DNA of 64,000 nucleotides from contig JAAVFP010000001.1 in assembly GCA_014800735.1 (NCBI GenBank), forward strand, positions 1 to 64,000, written 5' to 3'. Shown piece after piece: positions 34,760 to 43,565 of the stretch. Position numbers and translations under genes: made by a program. The stretch's first letter is position 1. Every line of letters starts with the position of its first letter. The stretch comes from Bacteroidales bacterium (GTDB lineage: Bacteria > Bacteroidota > Bacteroidia > Bacteroidales > Muribaculaceae). Under the pieces are notes generated by a model. It had not been told where the DNA came from. It did no database searches and saw nothing but the letters and a program-made list of their open reading frames with translations.

Positions 34760-35058
34760 GACCGGAGAACTAAAGGACCAGAGTTTTTTTGACGTGAGGA
34801 GCGGCGGAGCCGCGATTTAGCCAGAAACCCCACACGGAGCGCCTCAAAGCGCGAAGTGTGGGGTGTGATATATAGCGCGATGGAGCTTCGGAGAAGCGAT
34901 GTAATGCCTTGCTTAACAGTCGCTTCTCCGAAGCTCGAAGTCAACTCGTGCGCCCCCCACACTTCGCGCTTTGAGGCGCTCTGTGTGGGGTTTCTGGCTA
35001 AAACGCGGCTCCGCCGCTGTGCTTACAGTTATATCTCTTGCGCTATGGTTCTCTGGTC
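34760..35058. repeat. 300-bp nested palindrome
   Basis: Three concentric inverted-repeat pairs share one centre near 34909. The outer pair 34760-34775 and 35043-35058 matches at 13 of 16 positions. The long pair of about 64 bp, 34800-34864 and 34955-35018, has about three differences. The inner perfect 17-bp pair is 34883-34899 and 34920-34936. Each long arm also folds on itself (CCCCACAC/GTGTGGGG around GCGC), as does the inner arm (GCTTC/GAAGC). Symmetry about one point argues for a single element. It could form a very strong RNA hairpin or cruciform. No gene inside. Confidence 0.75.
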
Positions 35059-35138
35059 CAATAAAACTATAGTACTATGGTTCTCTGGTCAAAAAATACT
35101 ATCCTACTGTGGTCCTCTGGTCAAAATCCTAAAGTAGG
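35043..35138. repeat. three 32-bp tandem repeats
   Basis: A 16-bp core CTATGGTTCTCTGGTC begins at 35043 and 35075, and a variant CTGTGGTCCTCTGGTC at 35107: exact 32-bp period. The 16-bp intervals are A-rich and similar rather than unique. Degenerate inverted copies of the core lie across the palindrome at 34760-34775 and 34776-34783. Confidence 0.75.
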
Positions 35139-35507
35139 AACACGAAAAACCACCTCGGCTTCCGGAGAAGGGAGGCGGTTCCACGTTTCAACTATTTATT
35201 TATGAGAGCCTTCAGACACAGTATCACTACTCCGCCTGACGGACGAGGGATGCTGTTGCATTCATTCTTTAAGCTTTCTTTCTTGCAAATTGTACTACTA
35301 TAACAGCTCCTGCAGGGGTGTTGCTTCATGATGAAAGATAAAAAAGGCTAATTTTTGGTTTAAAATATGTGAAAATGCCATTTTGAAAGAAATTTTCATG
35401 TTACAAACATGTGTCTTTGCGGCATTGTTAAGGCTGAAAATTGATATTTTTGAGGTTAATAAACGTTAAAAGCTGTAATTCGTGATAAATTATTCAAACC
35501 TATGCTG

Positions 35508-35515
35508 TAATTTTG
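35508..35515 (+). promoter_or_regulatory. -7 element for the 734-residue cargo gene
   Basis: TAATTTTG fits TANNTTTG, with a leader of about 190 nt to the ATG; -33 not evident. A second candidate, TATTTTTG, lies at 35445-35452. Confidence 0.4.
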
Positions 35516-35712
35516 CCGTACGAAAGTTGCGCTGCAAATTTTGTCTGTTGGTTATTTTTAACTCACGCTCTACAGCACCCCTTACCTGAAAAACGGGTCC
35601 AGAGATACTCAGAAGCACGATTATCATTTCCATAGGGCAGCAATTGACACTCATCTTTCTTCGAGAAACGAAACTATTTTTTATTATCATTATTCAAACC
35701 AAGCATTAAGGT

Positions 35713-37917
35713 ATGAAAAGATTTTACACATTTTTCATCGTGGCAATGCTCGCAGTGACAGCCTTCGCACAGAAGACTATCACCGTCAACTTCGAGCATC
35801 CCGAGCATCTTGCGTCGATAGGCAGCTGGTATAATAGCCTGACCCTCGACGAGAATAATAAGGTTACCATCACCGGTAACGTACAGGTTAATACCACCGC
35901 AGAAGCCTATTTTGTTGAGATTCTGAATGGTGAAGAAGAGTGGCTTACCAATGGTACCAGCAATAACACCGCCTACACCATCAGCTACGACAACGTTGAG
36001 GACGGCGACGTGCTCACCTTTAAAACCGCCGAAAACGACCCCACCACTTTCCACATCATCGGCAATCCCGAACACCTCTACCTCACCAGAAACTATGGTG
36101 AATGGAGCGATCTGGAGAACGTGGATGGCGAGTGGACCATTATCGACAAGGGCCACTACAACTACGGCGTAGGTGTTAAGTCCGGCTATCAGATTGTGGA
36201 CGTTACAAGCGGTAATCCCGAAGAAACTCCCAACTTCCAGGCTACTTCATGGAGCACTCCTTACAACTATACTTACGGTGAAGAGTACACTTACACCATC
36301 ACCACTCAGTCACTCGACGAACTCCGCAACCTTACTGCAACCGTAAAGGTTTCCGGCGACCTGGCCAAGTTCGCCATGTACCGCAATACCTCGCGTTACA
36401 GCGACCCCATCGCACTTGAAGAAGGCGACAACGCCGTCAAGTTCCAGGAGAGCGAATCGCCCTTCCGTGTGGCTCCTGAATATGGCAAAGCTATCTATCA
36501 GGTAAAGCTCAACGGCGAACTCGTAGAGCCCAGCTTCTATGGCAATGACTACAGCGTTGCTGCTGCAGATGGCGACGTTATCGAAATTAATGCCGATTTC
36601 CCCGACAAGGATGTTCCTGTTAAGTTCACTTTCGTGAACGAAGGCACCGAAGGTGTTGTTTCCACATTCAAAGTCAACGACGTTGTCCTCACTCCCGAGG
36701 AATATCTGGCCGAAGGCTTCACTGTGAAGATGGGCGACAATATCTACGCCAACTTCAATAGCGGTGACTACACCATCAACAGCGTGAAGATTAACGGCAA
36801 CGTAATCACCAATTACTACGGTGACAGCTACTATGCTAACGATGACAACGGTTACGAGTATGAAATTGACGCAGTTAAGAAGGATCCCTACCTGGTGCGT
36901 GTAAATTGCGAAGCATGGGAGCACGTGCGCTGGACCTCCGGCTACAATGCTAACGATGCTATCCCTCTTACTTCTGAAAGCTGCCTTATTGAAGTTCCTG
37001 CTTCTGCTTATTCCGTGACCTTCTACGCTTTCGATGACTACAATATTACTTCCATGGAAAGCGATACCGATGGTTTTGTTGATTCTTATAGTATCTCGAA
37101 GATTAACTTCTACGAGTACCTCGGCATCGTACCCGGTGAGGAATACGAAGTGACCATCAACACCAAATTCACCGATCGCAACCAGACCGCTACCTTCTAC
37201 CTCGAGCCCTATACCGAGGAAGAAATTGAAAACGGCGACAAATACTGGTCGACCGCCATTCGTCTGAACTTCAAGAATTACAACGAATATAAGGAAATCA
37301 TCCTTGCAGATGGTTATACCACTGTAAACTTCGCTGACACTGACAACCCCGTAAGCCTTTCCATCTCGCCCGCACCCAAGTTCGTCTACATCAACGGTGA
37401 AGTGCAGGAAGACCCCGATGGCTACGCTACCGCTCCTTCGGAAATCGAAATCGAGGACGGCGACGTTGTGAAGATCTTCAAGTCCGGTGAAATCGAAAAC
37501 TACAATGTGGTTTACGACATCGACGAAGCTGCCGACGTTAAGATTTTCCACGACCAGGTTATCGAAGTGGCTCAGCCCGACAAGCACAGCGTGATGATGG
37601 GTACCGAAATCCGCATCGTGTTCAACGAAATCCCCGAAACCGAGGAATACGAGTTCAAACACGAACTGGTTATCAACGACGAAACCGTTGAATTTGAGAA
37701 CGGCGAACATGTGCTGGCTGTTAACGCCGACACCAACATCGCCATCAAGGTGAACCAGTTCACCGGTGTTGAAAACATTGCAGCCGGTGCCAACGCTCCC
37801 CAGGATGTTTACAATCTGCAGGGTGTGCGCATCATCAGCAACGCCAGCGCCGAGCAGATCAAGGCTCTCCCCGCCGGTATCTACGTGATTGGTGGTGAAA
37901 AGCGTGCAATCCGCTAA
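35713..37917 (+). CDS. large secreted protein with T9SS-type C-terminal sorting tail
   Basis: 734 residues. Signal peptide MKRFYTFFIVAMLAVTAFAQ. The mature part is acidic, rich in Tyr, Asn, Thr and Asp, and consists of repeated beta-sandwich-like segments. Recurring phrases such as YTISYDNVEDGDVLTF, YSVAAADGDVIEINADF and EIEIEDGDVVKIFKSG imply four or five homologous domains. The last ~50 residues, GVENIAAG...VYNLQGVRI...LPAGIYVIGGEKRAIR, have the form of a type A Por secretion tail (YNLQG, PAGIYV, basic end). It is therefore probably exported through the T9SS encoded 6 kb downstream and anchored at the surface. Ligand unknown; no catalytic motif seen. Confidence 0.82.
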   Translation: MKRFYTFFIVAMLAVTAFAQKTITVNFEHPEHLASIGSWYNSLTLDENNKVTITGNVQVNTTAEAYFVEILNGEEEWLTNGTSNNTAYTISYDNVEDGDVLTFKTAENDPTTFHIIGNPEHLYLTRNYGEWSDLENVDGEWTIIDKGHYNYGVGVKSGYQIVDVTSGNPEETPNFQATSWSTPYNYTYGEEYTYTITTQSLDELRNLTATVKVSGDLAKFAMYRNTSRYSDPIALEEGDNAVKFQESESPFRVAPEYGKAIYQVKLNGELVEPSFYGNDYSVAAADGDVIEINADFPDKDVPVKFTFVNEGTEGVVSTFKVNDVVLTPEEYLAEGFTVKMGDNIYANFNSGDYTINSVKINGNVITNYYGDSYYANDDNGYEYEIDAVKKDPYLVRVNCEAWEHVRWTSGYNANDAIPLTSESCLIEVPASAYSVTFYAFDDYNITSMESDTDGFVDSYSISKINFYEYLGIVPGEEYEVTINTKFTDRNQTATFYLEPYTEEEIENGDKYWSTAIRLNFKNYNEYKEIILADGYTTVNFADTDNPVSLSISPAPKFVYINGEVQEDPDGYATAPSEIEIEDGDVVKIFKSGEIENYNVVYDIDEAADVKIFHDQVIEVAQPDKHSVMMGTEIRIVFNEIPETEEYEFKHELVINDETVEFENGEHVLAVNADTNIAIKVNQFTGVENIAAGANAPQDVYNLQGVRIISNASAEQIKALPAGIYVIGGEKRAIR

Positions 37918-37947
37918 TAACATAAGCTCTCGCTTATAAAACATAAG

Positions 37948-37988
37948 TCGGGGCATCGGGAATTCTTTCCCCGGTGCCTCGATTTTTT
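37948..37988 (+). terminator. terminator of the 734-residue cargo gene
   Basis: Stem TCGGGGCATCGGG with CCCCGGTGCCTCGA (some mismatches) followed by TTTTTT. Confidence 0.75.
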
Positions 37989-38030
37989 CGATAACCGTAA
38001 AGATAAACTAATTTTTAAGAGTTATTTATA

Positions 38031-41000
38031 ATGTTTAAACCAATCTCAATTCTCAAGCAAATGCTGGCGGCCGCCGTGGTGATGGTGGCTTCGGCCGGAG
38101 CGTTTGCGGCGGACCCCATCCTGAGTTTCCACACTCAGGTGTACAACAATGCGGGCCCGGAAAACGCCTTCCACTTCTACATCGGCTCCACCGAGAACAC
38201 CACCATCCAGGTGGACTGTGGTTTCGGCAAGGAAACTATCGAGGTGAAGCCTGCTGTTTACGATTCCTCCTCGTCGGGCATCGCGGGTACTCTGGTGCTC
38301 TGCTCCGTGTCGGAGGCAGGCACGGTGAAAGTGTACGGCGACGCCGACCTTATCGACTACCTCGACCTTGAAGGTTGCTACATCGACCGTCTGGATTTCC
38401 CCAAGCTCACCTCGCTTGAAATTCTCAACCTGAGCCATAACCTGCTGCCGGAACTGGACCTCACGGGCTACAACGAACTTATGGCAGTGTATCTGAGCGA
38501 CAACCCCTTCGACGTGAAGCCCCTGATTATCGGCCCGGACAAACCTGCGCTGTCCATCCTGGAAATGAATATCATCGAGGGTCTGGACAGCAGCTTCACG
38601 CTCACGGATTATCCGTCGCTGCAGGTGTTCAGCGCCTACCATTGCGCCACACTCACGCATGTTGACCCGTCGGGCTGCCCCGAACTGCTGTCGCTGGCAG
38701 TGGATGTGACCCCTGTGCGCAGTATCGATGTGAGCAAGAATCCCAAGCTGCTCATCCTCAACGTGGGCGACACGTTCGTTGACCACGTGGATGTGTCGGC
38801 CAACAAGGCCCTGCAGCAGCTCTACTGCAGCCACACCGGCGAGTACGCCGCTTCGGCACGCCTCACCAACCTTGATGTGACCAACAACCCCGACCTGGTG
38901 TATCTGTTCTGCGCCGGCAACAACCTCCGCGAGCTCGACATCACCAAGAATCCCAACCTGATTACTCTCAGCGCCTACTCCAACTATCTGCCCGGCATTG
39001 ATTTCAGCAACTGCGAGGGCCTGCGCGAGGTGGATATTCACGACAACCTGATGGACTACGTGACCCTGCCCGCACCCCGCAGCACGTTCATAGACTACTA
39101 TTATTCGCAGAAGCCTTTCCCCACCGAGCGTTCCTATGCTGTGGGCACCGAGCTTGACTTTACCGCCAAGGTGAACCGCCCCGAAACCACCACCACCGGC
39201 GTGCTGTGCTACACCAACAGCTACGGCGCGTCCGAACCGCTCGACGAACGCTACTACGCCTGGAACGACGGCAAGATTACGCTGAACCGCGCCTATGCCG
39301 ATAGCGTGCACGTGCTGTTCAACAATACCCTGTTCCCCGAGTACCCCCTGCGCTCGGCCAACTTTATGGTGAAGAGTGCCGAGGACTACGGCAAGCCCTC
39401 GCCCCTGCTCACCTTCAGCGCCAGCACCAGCGTGACGGACCTCGACTTTTCCGTCGGTATTCTCGGCGCAAGCGCTGAGGCTCCGGTGACTTTCAGCGTC
39501 GACTTCGGCAACGGCGAACTGCTTGACTTCACCGCCACGAGCACCGAGCTGCCCGCACAGCCCAACGTGCACGGCACCCGCTCCGGCCGTATCACCATCT
39601 ACATCCCCGAGGGGCGCGACATCTCGGCCTTCGGCATCGCCGACGTGCGCATCACCAGCATGGATATCTCCAAGGCCAAAACCCTGCAATATCTGGCAGT
39701 GACCGGCGCCGGCCTCTCGCGCCTGGATATGGCCAACAACACCCTTCTGCGCGAAATCAACCTGGCCGACAACAACTTCACCACCGTGGATTTCGACGGC
39801 AATTCCGATTATATCATCAAGAATTATCTGGACAAAATCAATCTGTCAGGCAATAAGTTCTCAACCTTCATTCTCGGCGGCAAGTACACCGAGGTGGACC
39901 TCAGCCGCAATGTGCTCACTTCGGTCACCGGTCTGGGTGGTTCGCAGGTGATTGTGAACCTGGCCGACAACCAGCTTGCCGATGTTGACCTCAGCGACTG
40001 CGCCGCCCTGGAGAGCCTTGACCTTTCGGGCAATCAGCTCACCGCAATCGACCTCACCGGCGCCACCGCGCTCAAAACTCTCAACGTTGCCAACAACAAA
40101 CTTGTGCTCGGCAACTTCCCCGCTGACGGTGCTGTTGAAAACTACATCTACGCACCTCAGGCCAAATATGTGGTTCCGGCCAAGGCTCCGATGATTGACC
40201 TCAGCGAGCTGCTCTATCCGGCCCTGGGCTCGCAGACTGTGTTCACCTGGATTTCCGAGACTACCGGCCAGCCCGTGGCTGAGGATGCCGTGCGTTTCAA
40301 AAAAGGTGTGACATATTTCGAGGACGCAAGCCTGGGCATGGTGTACTGCTCGGTGAGCAATCCCGCCTACTCCGAATTCACCGGTGCTGATGCCTACGTC
40401 ACCACCACAGTCGAGGTGGCCGAAATGCCCACCACCGTGTGCGCAAGCTTCGTGACGGCCGCAACACAGACCGGCACCCTCGTGATGACCGGCATTGAGA
40501 ACGGTACCACCGTATACATCGACTGGACCGGCGACGGCGACATGGTGCAGTACATCCTGGCCGACTCCTACAAGCTGTTCCCCGTCAGCACCAAGGCCAA
40601 TACGGAGGTCAAGGTGTATGCCTACGACGAGAACAACGGCCTGACCGTGTTCAGTATCGACGGCATCAAGCTCAAGAGCATCGACGTCAGCGGCCTGAAG
40701 CAGGCTATCATGTTCGCCGCCTACGACAGCGACCTGGAGGACGGTGCATTCAAGCTGCCCGACACCGACAACCTGCGCGAACTGGCCATCCAGGGCGCCA
40801 AGCTCACCGATATCGACCTCTCGGCCTACCCGAAACTCTACTCGGTGAACCTGTCCAATAACCGCCTCACCAGCTTCGATGCCTCCGTGCTCCCCGACCT
40901 GGGCAACCTGTTCATCACCTACAACTACATAGAGTCCGTCACCTTCGACAACGAGAACCTGTGGAACATTGACCTGGCTGTGAACCGCCTTGAAAACATC

Positions 41001-41681
41001 GACCTGAGCGGTGCTCCCTTTGTGAGCCAGCTCAACCTCACCGAGAACTTCCTGAGCAGCATCGACGTTGCCGGACTGAGCCAGCTGCGCGAGCTGCACC
41101 TGGGCAAGAACTTCTTCACCTTCGCCACTCTGCCCGCAGTGTCGACCCGCTACTATGTCTACGACTATGCCAACCAGTATCCCATGAACGTTAAGCAGAC
41201 CGACGGCGTTGTGGACCTCAGCGCCCAAGCCAAGGTGGGCGGCGTGGAAACCGTGTTCCTTTGGTTCAGCGGTGTGCCCGAGTTCGACGAGGAAGGCAAC
41301 CTCATCGGCGACCTCCTGGAGGACGGCGGCGACTACTTCATTGAGGACGGTGTGACCCGCTTCTACGAGCCTTTCACGGACATCATGTGCGTGATGACCA
41401 ACACCGCATTCCCTCAGCTGCTGCTCTACACCGACCTCATGGACGTGGTTGAAACCGGCGTGGCCGATGTTGCCGCCGATAGTAGCGTGAGCGCCCGCGC
41501 CGAGGGTTCGGCAATCGTTGTTACCGCCGCAGCCGATGTGCCTGTGGCAGTTTATGCCGTGAACGGCACCCAGCTTGCCCGCACCGCTACCGTTGGTGGC
41601 ACTGCACGCATCGAGGGCCTTGAGCATGGTGTCTACGTGGTTCGCGCCGGCACCCGTGTGTTCAAGCTCGCCATCCGCTGA
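38031..41681 (+). CDS. giant leucine-rich-repeat T9SS cargo with three homologous modules
   Basis: 1216 residues. After a signal peptide (about 1-26, ending AGAFA) come three successive modules at about 27-455, 456-799 and 800-1140. Each module has the same order: a beta-sandwich opening around VDCGFGKET / SVDFGNGELL / IDWTGDGD, a block of 20-22-residue leucine-rich repeats (LEILNLSHNLLPELDLTG, LREINLADNNFTTVDFDG, LYSVNLSNNRLTSFDA), and a closing beta domain (YTNSYG..., VFTWISETTG, VFLWFSGVPE). The last ~75 residues end VYAVNGTQLART...EGLEHGVYVVRAGTRVFKLAIR, a type A T9SS sorting domain. Surface adhesin or receptor is a reasonable inference; no enzyme motif seen. Confidence 0.86.
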   Translation: MFKPISILKQMLAAAVVMVASAGAFAADPILSFHTQVYNNAGPENAFHFYIGSTENTTIQVDCGFGKETIEVKPAVYDSSSSGIAGTLVLCSVSEAGTVKVYGDADLIDYLDLEGCYIDRLDFPKLTSLEILNLSHNLLPELDLTGYNELMAVYLSDNPFDVKPLIIGPDKPALSILEMNIIEGLDSSFTLTDYPSLQVFSAYHCATLTHVDPSGCPELLSLAVDVTPVRSIDVSKNPKLLILNVGDTFVDHVDVSANKALQQLYCSHTGEYAASARLTNLDVTNNPDLVYLFCAGNNLRELDITKNPNLITLSAYSNYLPGIDFSNCEGLREVDIHDNLMDYVTLPAPRSTFIDYYYSQKPFPTERSYAVGTELDFTAKVNRPETTTTGVLCYTNSYGASEPLDERYYAWNDGKITLNRAYADSVHVLFNNTLFPEYPLRSANFMVKSAEDYGKPSPLLTFSASTSVTDLDFSVGILGASAEAPVTFSVDFGNGELLDFTATSTELPAQPNVHGTRSGRITIYIPEGRDISAFGIADVRITSMDISKAKTLQYLAVTGAGLSRLDMANNTLLREINLADNNFTTVDFDGNSDYIIKNYLDKINLSGNKFSTFILGGKYTEVDLSRNVLTSVTGLGGSQVIVNLADNQLADVDLSDCAALESLDLSGNQLTAIDLTGATALKTLNVANNKLVLGNFPADGAVENYIYAPQAKYVVPAKAPMIDLSELLYPALGSQTVFTWISETTGQPVAEDAVRFKKGVTYFEDASLGMVYCSVSNPAYSEFTGADAYVTTTVEVAEMPTTVCASFVTAATQTGTLVMTGIENGTTVYIDWTGDGDMVQYILADSYKLFPVSTKANTEVKVYAYDENNGLTVFSIDGIKLKSIDVSGLKQAIMFAAYDSDLEDGAFKLPDTDNLRELAIQGAKLTDIDLSAYPKLYSVNLSNNRLTSFDASVLPDLGNLFITYNYIESVTFDNENLWNIDLAVNRLENIDLSGAPFVSQLNLTENFLSSIDVAGLSQLRELHLGKNFFTFATLPAVSTRYYVYDYANQYPMNVKQTDGVVDLSAQAKVGGVETVFLWFSGVPEFDEEGNLIGDLLEDGGDYFIEDGVTRFYEPFTDIMCVMTNTAFPQLLLYTDLMDVVETGVADVAADSSVSARAEGSAIVVTAAADVPVAVYAVNGTQLARTATVGGTARIEGLEHGVYVVRAGTRVFKLAIR

Positions 41682-41704
41682 TTTTTCTCCGCATAATCTT
41701 TTCC

Positions 41705-41742
41705 AACGCCCTGCTTCCCTGAGTGGTCGCAGGGCGTTTTTA
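41705..41742 (+). terminator. terminator of the leucine-rich cargo gene
   Basis: Perfect 10-bp stem AACGCCCTGC/GCAGGGCGTT followed by TTTATT. It separates the cargo gene from porT. Confidence 0.9.
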
Positions 41743-41786
41743 TTCGCCGCGTGGCAATATTCAGGCTTTTTGTGCGTTGAATAACT

Positions 41787-42512
41787 ATGATGAAATTTGC
41801 ACGCCTGTTGATTGTCACGCTTCTGCTGCTGCCGGCACTCGCTGTTCCGGCCTCGGCGCGTGCGTTCAACGACAAGATACAGAACAAGCCCTACGCCGAC
41901 CTGCGCAAGTGGCACCTGGGCTTCTCGGTGGGCCTTTACGCCGGCGACCTTATGTTTGCCCACAACGGCCTGGTGACCGAGCAGGGCCAGGAGTGGCGCA
42001 TCGACCAGCCCAACTACCAGCCCGGTTTCTGCGTGAACGGCCTGGCCGATCTGCGGCTGAACAATTACTTTTCGCTGCGCTTCGCTCCTGGCATGTACTT
42101 CGGCAGCCACGACGTCAATATGCTCGAGCTCAACTCGGGCGACCGCTTGCGCCAGAACATCAAGCGCACGCTGGTGGTGCTTCCCGTGGAAGTGAAATTC
42201 GCCTCGCAGCGCTACCGCAACTCGCGCCCCTATCTTATGGCCGGTGTGATGCCGGCATTCGACGTCACAAAGAAGCGCACGGATTATCTGCAACTCAAAT
42301 CATCGGACTTCTACCTGTCAGTGGGCTTCGGTTGCGATTTCTATCTGCCTTATTTCAAGCTCAATCCGGAAATCAAATTCTGCTTCGGGCTGGGCGATGT
42401 GCTCCAGCACGACCGCCCCGACCTGGCCGACGACCCGGATAGCTTCAAATTCACGCAATCGCTGGTGAAGGCCACCTCCAAGATGATTGTGCTCACCTTT
42501 TATTTTGAGTAA
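41787..42512 (+). CDS. porT: T9SS outer-membrane beta-barrel protein PorT
   Basis: 241 residues: signal peptide (ends PASARA) and an eight-strand-type barrel with alternating hydrophobic strands ending in Phe/Tyr (LTFYFE). HLGFSVGLYAGDL near residue 42, LVVLPVEVKFASQRYRN near 130, RPYLMAGVMPAFDVTKKR near 150 and FGCDFYLPYFKLNPEIKF near 180 resemble PorT. This barrel is required for type IX secretion in Porphyromonas. Its position next to porP-gldKLMN supports the call. ATGs lie at codons 1 and 2; the stop overlaps the porP start by one base. Confidence 0.85.
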   Translation: MMKFARLLIVTLLLLPALAVPASARAFNDKIQNKPYADLRKWHLGFSVGLYAGDLMFAHNGLVTEQGQEWRIDQPNYQPGFCVNGLADLRLNNYFSLRFAPGMYFGSHDVNMLELNSGDRLRQNIKRTLVVLPVEVKFASQRYRNSRPYLMAGVMPAFDVTKKRTDYLQLKSSDFYLSVGFGCDFYLPYFKLNPEIKFCFGLGDVLQHDRPDLADDPDSFKFTQSLVKATSKMIVLTFYFE

Positions 42513-43504
42513 TGCGAATTCTACGATTTCTGATCATACTGGCAGTGCTCGGTGTGTGCGCCGGCAGGCTCAATGCGCAGACCGACGTGCAGCTCTCGCA
42601 GTTCTACGAGGTGCCGTCGTTCTATAACCCCTCGGCCATCGGCCTGACCGACAATCTCCGCATCCGCGCCGGTGCCCGCCTGCAGTGGGTGGGTATCACC
42701 AACGCCCCGCGCACCTTCCTTGGCGTGGCCGACATGCCCTGGAAGTTCGGCAAGCAGCGTGTGGCTGTGGGCGTGAACATACAGCAGGAATCCATGGGTC
42801 TGTACAGCACCCTGACAGCCGGGGCCCAGTTCGCCTACAAGCTCCGCAAACTCGGCGGTGAGTGGTCCGTGGGCATCCAGCTCGGCATGTACGACCAAGG
42901 CTTCAAGGGCTCCGAGGTCTATATTCCGGACGACGACGAATACCACCAGGGCACCGACGAGGGCCTGCCCCAGACGGACATCCACGGAACCGCCTTCGAC
43001 ATTGCCGCGGGCATCTACTACACTCACAAATATTTCCACGCCGGCCTGAGTGCCACACACCTCACCTCGCCATCAATCACCATGAGTGCGGCCGGCTCAA
43101 GCGGCGGCAGCGAGGGCTCAAGTGATAAAAAATATGAATTTCAGGCCCGTCGCACCCTATATTTCACCGCCGGCGGCAATATTCCGATAAAAGATACGTT
43201 ATTTGAAATAGTTCCGTCATTGATTGTCCGCACGGACTTCACGTTCACCACCGGAGCGCTCATGGGGCGGCTGAGGTGGAAAAAATTCCTCAGTTTCGGA
43301 GTAGGGTACCGATGGGACGACGCCGTTCTGGCCACCGTGGCCGCCGAAGTAAAGAATTTCTACATAGGCTACAGCTACGACTACACCACCTCGGCAATAC
43401 GCACCGCTTCGTCGGGCAGCCACGAACTGTTCGTGGGCTACAGTATGAAGCTGGATTTCTCCGAGAAAAACAAGAACCGCCACAAAAGCGTGCGCCTGAT
43501 GTGA
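42512..43504 (+). CDS. porP: T9SS outer-membrane protein PorP/SprF
   Basis: 330 residues. Signal peptide ending RLNAQ, then DVQLSQFYEVPSFYNPSAIGL, the nearly invariant N-terminal PorP/SprF signature. RAGARLQWVGITNAPRTF and a 14-strand-type outer-membrane barrel follow, with periodic aromatic residues (YYTHKYFHAGLSATHL, KYEFQARRTLYFTAGG). PorP-type proteins form part of the outer-membrane T9SS complex or anchor gliding adhesins. Translation coupled to porT by a one-base overlap; gldK follows after 61 nt. Confidence 0.93.
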   Translation: MRILRFLIILAVLGVCAGRLNAQTDVQLSQFYEVPSFYNPSAIGLTDNLRIRAGARLQWVGITNAPRTFLGVADMPWKFGKQRVAVGVNIQQESMGLYSTLTAGAQFAYKLRKLGGEWSVGIQLGMYDQGFKGSEVYIPDDDEYHQGTDEGLPQTDIHGTAFDIAAGIYYTHKYFHAGLSATHLTSPSITMSAAGSSGGSEGSSDKKYEFQARRTLYFTAGGNIPIKDTLFEIVPSLIVRTDFTFTTGALMGRLRWKKFLSFGVGYRWDDAVLATVAAEVKNFYIGYSYDYTTSAIRTASSGSHELFVGYSMKLDFSEKNKNRHKSVRLM

Positions 43505-43565
43505 CGGAAACCATCTTCCACCGCCCCCAGGGCTTATCATTAACAACGACATCCTTAATTTGTAT

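Larger units (their letters stand above)
34634..35712. other. 1.08-kb gene-free region rich in repeats
   Basis: No believable gene. Short open frames on both strands simply read the palindrome arms (each contains the same PHTSRFEAL peptide in opposite orientation). It contains a large palindrome (34760-35058), three 32-bp tandem repeats (35043-35138), a hairpin at about 35148-35184, and an AT-rich stretch with -7 elements before the cargo gene. The segment 35190-35440 shows nothing I can interpret. Confidence 0.75.

Noticed and set aside
34684-35137. two open frames of about 92 codons around the palindrome
   Set aside because: Both translate the same palindrome arms on opposite strands (shared PHTSRFEAL), so the similarity is due to the repeat and not to genes.
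35043-35138. possible CRISPR array (three 32-bp units)
   Set aside because: Core is 16 bp, intervals are similar A-rich sequence and not unique spacers, and no cas gene is present.
41723-42442. 239-codon frame overlapping porT in another frame
   Set aside because: Arg/Pro/Ala-rich with no fold; porT in the other frame has a signal peptide and barrel strands.
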